A DNA stretch of 64,000 bases from Puccinellia tenuiflora (lineage: Eukaryota > Streptophyta > Magnoliopsida > Poales > Poaceae). Location of the stretch: contig QRDG01000527.1 of NCBI GenBank assembly GCA_012064385.1, positions 2,184,349 through 2,248,348 of the forward strand, in the 5' to 3' direction. The position numbers were made by a program, and so were the translations under genes. How positions within the stretch are numbered: position 1 is the stretch's first letter; every line of letters begins with the position of its first letter. Positions 22,701 to 32,892 of the stretch are shown piece after piece. The notes below the pieces were generated by a model. That model made no database searches. It was not told the DNA's origin and saw nothing but the letters and a program-made list of their open reading frames with translations.

Positions 22701-25700
22701 TCAAAAGTCATTCAAGGGATGATCCTTTGGAGGAGTCGACTTCTCAGCTGGAGTTGGGGAGTCCTTCTTCACAAGAGACTTGTCTTTTGTTTGAGCAGCA
22801 GAGGCAGGAGCCGGCTTCACAGGAGGCTTGGTGGCGACTCTCTTAGTCTGAAAACCGGTGCCTCTAGGACTCCTCATGTGTTTAGCCAGCTCTTCTTGTT
22901 TCTGGGCATCGCCAGAGATAGCTCTTGAAGGAGTGGGCGCAGCAGGAGTCTTTAATGTAGGCTCGGCACCAGGAACAGGAGCCGCTGGCGATGAGGAACT
23001 CGGCCCAGTAGAAGAGGAGGGGACACCAGCTGGGTCCTGTGAGGGGCGACCAAATTTTACTATCTCAGGAGTCTCTGGAGCAACCCTTTTGTTCTCCAAG
23101 TCATAATGGTGAACCCATACCTCAGGGTCCATCTTGTTGGCAATTTCACAAGCGTATGGTCGCACCAGCTTTTCCTCAGCCTTGAAGTCATCTTGGGTAA
23201 AGGGTCTGCCATCCTCATGTTGTTCTGGCTTTCCCATAGTAAGCAGCACCGGCTCCAAGACAGTGGGATAATAACTGTGAGCTAGGGCAAGGATTCTGAT
23301 GGATGCTCTCCTCAAAGAAGATTGCTTCCACAGCCGCATGTACCCTGGTGCCCTAGACAACTCGTCCACCAGACGCTCAGGTTCTTTGGGGCACTTGCCC
23401 TTAGCATTCAGATATTTCACCACAGCACGGGCTCCCTCTTGCAGCCCATGACAGTGGTCAAGCATCTTATGAAGTTGTTTGCTAGTGGGCAGCTTGAGTT
23501 TTGGGGAGTCAGCCCCTGCAGAAAGGAAATCATTCATCATCAGTATAAAAGTAGTTCAGCAAAATGCAAGGAAGAGGTAAGCAAAAGCTACAAACTTACC
23601 AAATATGTGTTGGCACATGGCCCCAATGCCTTTGCGGCAGGTGTCAAAGACAGCTTTCAGATCATTGTGTGCCTTTTGGGCAACCCTCTTAGCATCTGCA
23701 GATTCTTTCTTCACCTGCTCCAGTTGGGCAGATAAAGTTTTCAGTTCCTTCTCCAGTTGAAGAGAGTGCTCTTTCTCAGCTTGAGCAGACCTGGCACTAG
23801 CAGCTGCCTGGTCCTCCAGCTCCTTCATATCCCTCTTCATTTTGGAGACAAGGCACTGCAATCACAAGTTAAATTTTTTCAAGTCAGAATTGGCAAGTCA
23901 TAGTTTGCAACTCAGGATTGATAAGTCAGAATTTACAAGTCAGCTTTACAAGTCAAGCAGAGAACTCATTAGCTCCAAGTCGTCACAAGTCAACAACTTG
24001 GCGCTTGGGGGCTACTCAGGAGTCAATTTTTTCTTTTACAACCATCAGGCATGGGTCCTAATCAACAAGTCATCAGCTCCAAGCCGTCACAAGTCAACAA
24101 CTTGGCGCTTGGGGGCTACTCGTAGAGCAGAAATTTTTCTTCTATAAGCTAAAGTTCCAGTTAATTACATGTATTTGTAGCTCCAAGTCGTCGCAGGCTG
24201 ACAACTCGGCGCTTGGGGGCTACTCGTGGAAAAGTTTTTGGTCCAAGGACCCGACAGACAGCAAATCAGTAGCCCCGAGTCCTAGTAGAGCTAAGGACTC
24301 AGGGCTTGGGGGCTCAGTGTGCAATTTTTTTCTACATAGCAGTTGAGTTCAATTTCAAAGCAAAGCACCTATCCTAGTCACAAGTCACCGCAGACAGGTG
24401 CTTGGGGGCTACTGCAATAGGAGGACGCTAGAAAGCATAAGGGATAAAAGTTGCAAGAGCTTACGTTATGAATCATGTGAAGGGACCTAAGAGCCGCTTG
24501 CTCATCATCCTTTAGCCTGGCGGATTGATCGTTCAGGTCGACCGCTTCAGCATAAGCTTCAGAGAAGGACATATTGTCAGACACCCGAAGTCGGCTGTAG
24601 TCAATGGAGGACTTGGCCTTGTCACTCGGTTGAGCTACAGGAGCCGCCTTCATGGGAGCCGGATGAGCCTGAGGCGCGGCGACGGGAGTCTCAGTCCCAG
24701 ATGAGGGCTGGGCCACTAGAGGAGTCGCCTCCCGAGTCCTTGAGGGGGACTCGAGAACAGTGGGAGCTACGGTTGCACCGGCAGATGCAGGAGTGGAGGG
24801 ACCCATCCTTGTGCTCGTTGTTTGAGAAGCCGAAGGAGGGACGGGTCCACGAGAAGAGGTGACATCAATCATGCCTGGGAGCTTGGTCACCTTGACACAA
24901 GGCCGAGCCCTGAAATATACAAAGATAGAAGTCAGCAATAAATCTAGTGAAGAGGAAATGCAGAAGTCATTTGAATGCAAGTAGAGTAAACAGATGAGTC
25001 TTACCCAGCATTAGTTTCCAGGTCCAAGGAGGCCTGAGAGTCTGAAGAAGGCATAGACATGCCGGAGTGGTAGGAGTCGTCCTTGCTAGGAGGAGAAGCC
25101 GACTTCCGTTGGTGCGAAATGGGTAGAGGCTCAGGGGCATCTGCGGGCCCATCGGAGCGCAGTTTCCTTTTCCTAGCAGCAACAACGCTCTGCACACGTT
25201 CTTCGGGCTTAGCAGGCGAGCGAGTTGATCCAAGGACTCATGAAAGGAGTACCTTGGGGACAGCTTCTCGAGACGCATTGGTATTGGAAGGAGGGGATGA
25301 AGAGGAGTGACTTCTTGCGGCTGAGGACTCCTCGGATGAGGTTGGCTGAGCAGCTGCGGCGCCAGAAGCCGTGTGAGCCTGCTCAGTAACAGGAGCCTCT
25401 GGGAAGGACTCATCCTCATCAGTATCCTCCACAAGAGGAGCCTCTGGAGAGGACTCCTCATCCTCATTTTCATCATCGCCATCATTTGCAGTCGGGGCCT
25501 CCTGAGAGGACTCCTCGTCTGCACCATCATCATCATCAGCATCCTCTGCCACAGTGGTTTGCTCTGTGATAGGGGTCTCTTCCTCAACCTCAGCCTCGGT
25601 TTCAGTTTTATTCTTAGTGCCAGCTCCAGAGGCCGGCTTCCAGAAGGAGTCGGTGAGCTGCAAGAGAGTCAGAGAAAATGAGTTAACAAGCGATACAGAT

Positions 25701-26719
25701 AAAAGCAAGTTAGAAATGTGGTAAAGTGTAAAGCTTACGTCAGGAGCTGGGTTGGTGGAACAGAAGGGCTGGAGCCCAAAGTGTGCCTGGTCCTTCACCG
25801 GCTTCCCAGTCAGTTTTTTGATGAGCCGACCAAGCTCAGGACCATCCGATAGCTGCTCTATCACCCGGAGGTCGTCGCCCGCGCAGCGAGTATATGTGCA
25901 AATAAGCCGAGTCCTATGACTCAGCGGCTGAATCCTCCAAGTTGCCCAGCAGCGGACTAGGTCCATATTCTCCAAGTTGTGGGATAGAAGGGCCCGAATC
26001 CTAGAGATCAAAGACTCGACTTTTGGCCGGGCGGCCTCTGAGCATCTAGCCTTCATCAGGGGAGTCGCCTCTAGGCGATCTTCAGAGAATAGAGGGAGTT
26101 TGGGTTCATTTGCAGGAGAGGTGTCCTTGCAGTAGAAGAAGGTCTTGTGCCAATCCTTGACATGGTTGGGGAAGATAGGTTTAGGAAAAACAGAATGGAG
26201 GCACCGTTGAAGAGCGACGGCGCCGCATTGTAGAAGGGGGCCGCCGGAAGTTTCGGGCTGAGGGTTGCAATAAAAGAGTTCAAGCCAGAGGTCAAGATCT
26301 GGCTTGATTTGGAGGTAATCCTCACACAAAGTGACAAAATTGGACAATGTAAGGATAGAATTGGGAGCCAAGTCATGAATCCGCAGCTTGTAAAGATCAA
26401 GGAGTTGGCGGAAGAAGAGGTTACCAGGGGGCGTAAACCCGCGGAACAAGTGTTCCGTGAAAACCACAACCTCGTCCTTAGCGGGAGCAGGCACCACCTC
26501 ATCCCCTGGGGCCCGAGCTTTCGCGTTGGAAGGAATAAGGCCGGTGAGCCGGTGCGTCTTCAATTGCTCCGCTGTAACTGTAGATCCGCCCCAATCGGCG
26601 GAAATCGACCGCTTTGATGAAGATTTGGCGGCAACGGCGGCTACGGCGGCGATGTCAACCGTCCTGCTCGATGAGGAGGCCTTGGCCTTGGATGCAACCT
26701 TGGCGCGCTTGGGAGCCAT
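22701..26719 (-). pseudogene. Antisense five-exon gene of a Tat-like element (gypsy-type transposon domain)
   Basis: Read on the minus strand, five exons join with GT/AG borders: 26719-25739, 25657-25005, 24909-24465, 23855-23600, 23515-22701. The start MAPKRAKV is preceded ~110 bp upstream by a TATA box. Exon 1 holds the 'putative gypsy type transposon' type domain (FTEHLFRGFTPPGNLFFRQLL, then KDWHKTFFYCKD). Exon 2 is acidic, with E/D-rich repeats. Exon 4 is a coiled coil (EKELKTLSAQLEQVKKE). Exon 5 ends in a Pro/Ser/Lys-rich tail. The first intron (81 nt) is a multiple of three and open, so it may be retained. One in-frame TGA (25240-25238) lies in exon 2, where CGA is the likely ancestor. 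Function is unknown to me. Such antisense ORFs are usually annotated as 'retrotransposon protein, unclassified'. Confidence 0.72.
24001..24415 (+). repeat. Purine-tract-like repeat cluster in an antisense intron
   Basis: The motif GCTTGGGGGCTAC (last base or two variable) recurs at about 24003, 24107, 24211, 24303 and 24400, spaced 92-104 bp. Most copies follow a CAAGTCGTCACAAGTC-like stretch. It matches the true tract before the 3' LTR (TTCGGGGGCTAC, 27236-27247). The cluster lies entirely within the 609-nt intron of the antisense gene (23856-24464). Confidence 0.7.
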
Positions 26720-26825
26720 GGCGAGCGTGCGGGGTGTGCTGCGCGCGGGAAGAAAAGAGCAAAGGAGAAAGAGGATTTTTGGAAGCGAAAGGGGCAAGTG
26801 AGGACACTGGACCCTACCCTTCGCG

Positions 26826-26833
26826 ATTTATAA
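26826..26833 (-). promoter_or_regulatory. TATA box for the antisense gene
   Basis: The minus strand reads TTATAAAT about 110 bp before the ATG at 26719, with CTCTTATAAATCGCG context. It gives the antisense gene its own core promoter, independent of the LTR. Confidence 0.5.
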
Positions 26834-27247
26834 GAGGGGAAAAACCCTAGAAAGCAACAGTAAACGGTCCACAGTTAAGTTGTGGATAACGATTCAGTGA
26901 TTAAAGAGTCATACAGGAAATGTAAAGGGAAGTGGAAGGAGTCGGCTTGTCTCAGAGTGGCGAGTCCTGTGACAGGGAAAGTTAAGAGTCAAATTCCTCA
27001 GTCCTTATTCGCAAGAGTCATAACAAACTCGGCCAGCTAATGCAAAGGCAAGAGTGGTGACTCAAACGAGGGATGAGGATGGACTCATTTTTTATGTGTG
27101 TTATGTTTTTATGCAGGAATTCATCTTGGAGCTAGCAGCAGGCGACTTCTGAGTTGATGACTCAGATTGAAGAAGTCGAACCAAAGAGTCGACCCAAGGA
27201 GTCAGAGGAAGCCGCAAAGCTGCGCCCAAGATAAATTCGGGGGCTAC

Positions 27248-27740
27248 TGATGGGGGGATACTTTATAGGTAGGCCCATGGACCCGGAAGGTAGACCCGTC
27301 AAGACCAAGAAGGCCAAAGCCGAGTCACGCGTCAAGTCGCATGGACTGGGCTGGAGACAAGCCGACCAAGGCCCATGACGGAGAAGGGACCCGTCAGGAA
27401 GGAGTCCAAGTACAACTCGGAGCCCTAACTTGGAAGGCCAAGACGTAGAGTAGGACTCCGTGTTCTAGTATGACTCGGTGTAAGTTGTAAGTCCAGAGAC
27501 CCAGCCACCTTTATAAGCGGGGTCCTGGACCTTAGATCGATGAGTTACAAGCAATCCAGAAACATCAGATCCATAGTCGCCGACTCCCCAGATAGGAGTC
27601 GGAACCTTGTAATCGAGATCAGTTCTAGAGCAATAAAGAGAAGCAGGAAGTAGGTCTTTACCTCTAATCAAGAGGGGCCGAACCTGGGTAAATCTGTGTC
27701 CCTAGGCGAGATTAACCTCTCCTACGTACTTCGTGCATCA
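27248..27740 (+). repeat. 3' LTR (493 bp) of the Tat-like element
   Basis: Starts TGATGGGGGG and ends TTCGTGCATCA, with TGATG/CATCA inverted ends. The purine tract CGGGGGC lies at 27238-27244. A TATA-like TTTATAAG is at ~27510. No 5' LTR is in the window. Confidence 0.75.
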
Positions 27741-30700
27741 ATGGCCCCAGAACTCACCTTCCCAGAGGAAGGACTTGCCGTGACAACCCCACGACACCAG
27801 CTGAGGATGCCATCGTCTTCACCTCATCGTCTTCGTCCTTCAGTTAGGAGCAATCAGAGCTTGGAGCCCCGGATCGACGCCGTTGTCTTCTTCCTCTCCG
27901 GCTCTGCCGCCACCGTCTTCCATGAATTGCCGCCGTCCCCTTCCCTCTCCGGCCTCGCCGTCAGCACCACCGGACTTAGGGTGAGCAGGCGACTCTCCCG
28001 GACCTCCCCGTCCTCTTCTTCTCCCCCTAGATCATTGTGTCCGTTCTAGTCGCCGTCGGCCGCTGCCTGTCTCCGTCGTGCATGTCGTTCCGGCGACCGT
28101 CACGTGGCGGCGCCACCTGTTCTGGGCTCCCCGTAGAAGGGCGCATCTAGCGCGCCCCGTAGCTAGGCCGTACGCGTCCTCTGGCGACGGATCCGTCCTC
28201 GCCGTTGCCGCCGGTCACCGCCGCGCGATGCCGGTCGTGGCATCGCCGCGCCCGGGTCAAACCGCCCGTGGGCCGCCCCGCCAGGTGTACGCCAGCGTGG
28301 CATGGGCCCGGATAGTCAGCCACCGTGGCTAGCACAGCCCGGGTACAAAACGTTTCGGCAATTTCTGGAATTAAAACAAATAGACAGAATATGTGTTAAA
28401 CTTTGAAACTGCATATCTTTTGAACCATAAGTCCAAAAAATGCAAATAATATACCAAAATGCTCTGGAAGAAAATGTCCATCTGTTATTGCCATTGGTAG
28501 AATTAATTGACCAAAATAAATTGCCTGTATTTAATAAAAACAAAGATGGCAGATTTAATTCAAATTTTGGAAATTGCATAACTTAAGTTCTACTCATCCA
28601 AAAATTATGAATAAGCTCTCAAAATGTTCAGTGAACAATGATCTACAATTTTATGTCATTTGAGGGAATTTTAGATTTAATATTGGTGCTGTTTATTAAA
28701 AACAAATAAAATGGCAGAATTAAATCAATTATTGAAAATATCATAACTTGATGAATATTAATTCAAAAATTGCAAATGATGTACCAAATTGATCAGCAAC
28801 TCAAAGGCTATCTATCTATGTTAATTTCACAGTATGGAAATACCTTTTCCTTTGATGTCATTTGGAATTGTTTAAAATGATTTAAATTGCATAACCGTTT
28901 AAATCACCATTTATTCATCGTTAATCGGAAAATTGAAAATAAAATATCCAAATGATCAGTGGAACAATACCTATCTAATAATGTCATTTTCATGCATGTA
29001 GACCCCATATTTCAGTAATGGAAATTTTAAATAAATGCTTAATTCACTAAGTTAAAGATGGAGATTTAACCCGTTAATTGCACTATTTATTTTAGGGGTT
29101 CCATTTAACTTGTGGGACATGCCCAATATGATTTCAGTGCATAATTTGACCATCTCATCATGATTGTGCATTGCACCTTTGTATTCGTGTTATTTATTTT
29201 GTTTCCTGTATTGTTTGTGTATCGGTAGATTCAGGAGTCGAGGTTCCACCACAATACCTCGACGATCCACGCGACCAGTACTACCAGCAAGGCAAGAGCT
29301 AACCTAACCTTCTGTGCATATCTCATCCTATTAGTACAATTATTTTCTCCACCATAATATTGCATTCGATTCTAGAAACAACTTTTGTTCAGTGGATAGA
29401 GAATCCTATAACTTGCATGCTCCCTGAACCATTATCTGTTTCCCTTCCTATTAACCATAGGTTGATGTGTTGGCCTGAGATAATTAATGTCAGTTGTATG
29501 TTATGCTTAGATATGCTTAGCCATGCGTAGTCGAATGCTTAAGTTGTCCGTTGATTATTTCCATATATGTGAAGATGATGGAATGTTCGGACAGTGGTGG
29601 AAACTTGTGTTAATAAATAATTGCTAAGAAGGCTGGGATGAGTTGCCATCGGGGATGGTGTTTTGTCTCGTTCCTGCCCCTAGGTGCGAGTTCTTTACCT
29701 CTTGAACCAAGACTAGCGTGCTACCAACGGTGGGGGTATGGGCCCCTTACTAACTGAATAACTTGTCCGGGCGTATCCAAGGGTCCTCTAGTTTGCGCTT
29801 TCCATTTGCGAGTGTGTGGTCGGTGATGATGGTAATGATGCTGATGATGATGTGATGAGGATGGTGGTGATAGGAGTGGTGATGGGGCAGGGTGTTGAAA
29901 TAGGCACTGAACTTGTCCCGTCGTCACGATGACCCTTGGATAGTCTCATGCGAGGTAAAGGTTTAACCGCGCCCGCCCTGCCGGCTTTCCCCGGAAGAGA
30001 GCTAATTGTACAGGCAAGGGGTCGGACGGTACCAATGGATAAAAACAGTACACCCCTGCAGGGTTTAATCTTTTCGAAAAGCCGTGTCCGCGGTTATGGA
30101 CGACTTGGGGATAGACGATAAGATCATAGAAAACCTGAACTTAATTGATATGGCAGCTAGAGGTTGCATAATCAACGTGTGGTAAAGGTTCATTTCCTCG
30201 AGGGTGATTCGAGGGAGTGCCTTGGTGGATACGAGTGGTGAATGCTGGTTACTGCTGGTGCAAGGTGACCCGAAGAAAGAAAGTTTTACTATCTTATCCC
30301 CTTTGAGAAAAACCTTTTGAGTAGTCGGTGCCATGAGTCCTAGTGTGACCCGAAAGGAAAACTAGCTTTCTGCAAAACCAACTACTTACATCTTTGAAGC
30401 CAAACAGCATCGGGCCTATATTGCCCTACTAATTCTTGCGAGTACGTCGTACTCAGCCTTGCTTTGTTGATTATTATTTGTTTCATAGGAGGGCGCCACC
30501 GAAATGGAAGGTGGGTTCTTTATCGACATCGATGAGTAGTCTGGGGTTCCCAGGTGGCAGCTTGGGACGTCTCGGAACAGGCTGGCTGGGATATGTTATT
30601 GTAGGCCTCTTAGGCCATAATTTGGATCTTGTTGTTAGACAACTATATTTGCTTCCGCTTGATGTAATGATGGGTCTGTGACCTCTGATTGTGACATTTG

Positions 30701-30970
30701 CTATCTTTCTCATATATGAGTTGAACTATGATCTCTTGTGTCGTAGAGTCTGTTATGTGCCAGTTGTTCCGCAGTCTTGGTCTCTTTACTATACGTGAAA
30801 GTGATGTCTGAGCTTATGGCATGATCGAGGTGTTGTGTGCCGATGATCCATTCCGAGCACACCTGCCAATGAGTTTTGGCCTGGGATTGGTAAACCCAGT
30901 AACCCTCGATTGTGTAGCATGACCGGTTACACAACGTTTCACTGTATAGTTCTGGGGTCGGGGCGCTACA
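27741..30970 (+). mobile_element. 5'-truncated long gypsy LTR, second family
   Basis: The architecture matches the 2.9 kb LTRs upstream but in another family. There is a GC-rich block (27741-28340), then an AT-rich part containing CATATCTTTTGAACCAT as in LTR1-3, then a GCCGTGTCCGCGGTTATGGAC stretch near 30083 closely resembling the GCCGTGTCCCCGGTTACGGAC-like stretch of LTR1-3, and an end in GCTACA at 30970. The AT-rich start expected before the GC block is absent, so the left part is missing where the Tat-like element ends. No internal region or primer site follows, so it is a solo LTR or the 3' LTR of a lost element. I see no coding gene in it. Confidence 0.6.
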
Positions 30971-31041
30971 GTGGTATTCCGTCGTGGGGATATCCTGGCC
31001 CTTTTCCCCCATACCCTCCTCGTTTCAATTAGCAACAGTGG

Positions 31042-32514
31042 GTGAATCAGGGGCAGGAGGAACATCAGCAAGTTCAACAAGGGCAGTCCCATGCGCAACG
31101 GGAGGGTGAGCAACAAGCGAAAGCAAAAGCCCCTGTGAACAAGAATAGTCAGAAGAAAAGATCTGTGCAGCAGAAGGGGAGTGAGGAAGCTAGCAACTCG
31201 ATCAATATGCAGATGAGTTACTCTAATACCATCTGTATGGGTTGTGGTGAGCCAGGCCACTTCAAGCAGAGCTGTGATAAAAAACATTTGTGTTTCGTCT
31301 GCAACGCAGGTTCTCATGGTGCTGAGGACTGTCCTGTTAAGAAAAGGCCCAGGCAACTAGCTAAATTTGTAGGAAGTGCTGCATCTGGTTTGGGGTTCTA
31401 CCATATAGAGTGTCCTGAGGCAGTGATTAATCCAGTGGCATCAGGTAAAAACATTGGCATGGTTGTTGTGGAAGAGGGGGACCTGACAAAGGAAGAGCTT
31501 GCCAAGGAATTCTCTGATATATACAAGACCAACTGGACATGGCAGATCAGAGATATTGGTCAGTGGTGCTATCTTGTCAAATTCCCTCCACACATTCCTG
31601 TTGAGCAAGTTATTGGTTATCCTAGGTTTGGATTAGGTAAAACTGGGGTGCTGGTTAGAGTAGAGCAGTGGGACTGTAGGGCAGTGGATCCTGTGGAGAT
31701 AGTTAAGGAAGCTTGGATGAAGGTAACTGGCCTGGACTCTCAGTGGTGTGAATGGAGTGTCCTGGAACAGGCGGTTTTTGTTTGTGGTATCTTGATTGAT
31801 GTAGATTGGATGAGTGTATTCAAAGATTGTTCTGAAACTGTTAGGGTCAAGCTGAGGGTCAGAGTACCTAGCAAGGTGCCACAGACTAGGCTGTTCCACT
31901 TTCATGGTGTCCTTTTCCAACTGCATTTCGAAATTGAGGAGGACACTATTGTAGATGCCAAGAAAATGGAGATTGTTAACAAATCTAATGGTGAGGGGGG
32001 AGACAAAGGAAATGAAAAAAATGGTGGAATGTATGAAAATCCAGAGGCTGATAGCAGGAAGGATGACTCTGGAAGGAGCTCTAATAATTCTCAAAATAGC
32101 AGTAGAGCAGGCAGTGGGAATTTTAGCAAGCAAGTTCTGGGTGAAGCTGTGGTGGAGGCAGAAGATGAAATCTCAACTGGCTCTGCTATCTTTAAAATGC
32201 TAGTTGATAGGGGTGCAGTAGATAAGGAAGGGAACTATGTGTGGGACAAAGAACCTGGGCAAGAGACTAGACATGGGCATGACGTGGAGAAATTCTGGAG
32301 GGAGGAACAAGACAACTTGTCTGCTTGTCAGGAGGTGGCCTTACCAGAAGACATTATGCCAAGCTTTGATAAGTTAGCTGTGGATGAGACTGGAGGAAAA
32401 ATTGGAGATGAAGACAGGGCTAGTAAGAAGCTGAAGAAGTGGGGGCCAGTGGGACCACTTAGACAAAGTGCAAGGATAGACAGATCCAAGAATGTACTGG
32501 AAAAGGCTAAGTAG
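31042..32514 (+). pseudogene. LINE ORF1 (RNA-binding protein with two zinc knuckles)
   Basis: A 490-residue open stretch. The N-terminal ~60 residues are Gln/Lys-rich, followed by two CCHC knuckles, CMGCGEPGHFKQSC and CFVCNAGSHGAEDC (residues ~73-105). A conserved ORF1 core (WQIRDIGQWCYLVKFPP... to ~300) resembles the DUF4283-type region of plant L1 elements, then comes a low-complexity charged tail. A TAG at 31030, in the same frame as upstream coding, separates it from ORF1 residues at the left junction, so the first part is cut off. ORF1 proteins bind the LINE RNA. Confidence 0.8.
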
Positions 32515-32892
32515 AGTAAGATGAGAAGCAACCTGGAAATTCCCTCTAAGAGATTTGCAGGTATAATAAATGCTAATCCTTTTAATATTCTGGAAAGTAA
32601 TGAACTAGAAATGATGGCTAGGAAGGTAGGTATAGACATACATGATATTAGATGTAGAACGTAACAGTGATGGTGCAGATAATGTGGTAGATTTAGCTGT
32701 AAATGTAGATGGTCAAAATGATGTAGCCTTGGATCCAGATTTAGCTAGACAGGGTAGTGGACAGACCTATGAGGTAGACACATCTGTAGCAAAAAAAGGT
32801 GGGTGCTTGGAGGATAGAGTAGATGTCCTAGAGGAATGCTGGACTGAAGTAGTAAGAAAATCGCGGGGCAAGCACCCCAGGAAGTCGATCCT

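Larger units (their letters stand above)
22136..27740 (+). mobile_element. 3' part of a Tat/Grande/RIRE2-like gypsy element
   Basis: No gag or pol is present. What remains is the region between pol and the 3' LTR plus that LTR (27248-27740). Elements of the Tat lineage (Grande, RIRE2 and relatives) are known for a long post-pol region with an extra ORF, often antisense, as here. The orientation is set by the purine tract CGGGGGC just before an LTR that starts TGATGGGG and ends GTGCATCA. The left end at 22136 abuts LTR3 of the neighbouring complex without a recognisable internal boundary. The first 560 bp (22136-22700) show no gene. Confidence 0.75.

Noticed and set aside
24001..24415. CRISPR-like array
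   Set aside because: The repeats are imperfect, ~100 bp apart and lie in a plant retrotransposon. They are better explained as purine-tract motifs.
25208..25252. A 45-nt intron in the antisense gene with GT and AG ends
   Set aside because: Too short for a plant intron. The frame continues through it apart from one TGA, so a nonsense mutation is the simpler reading.
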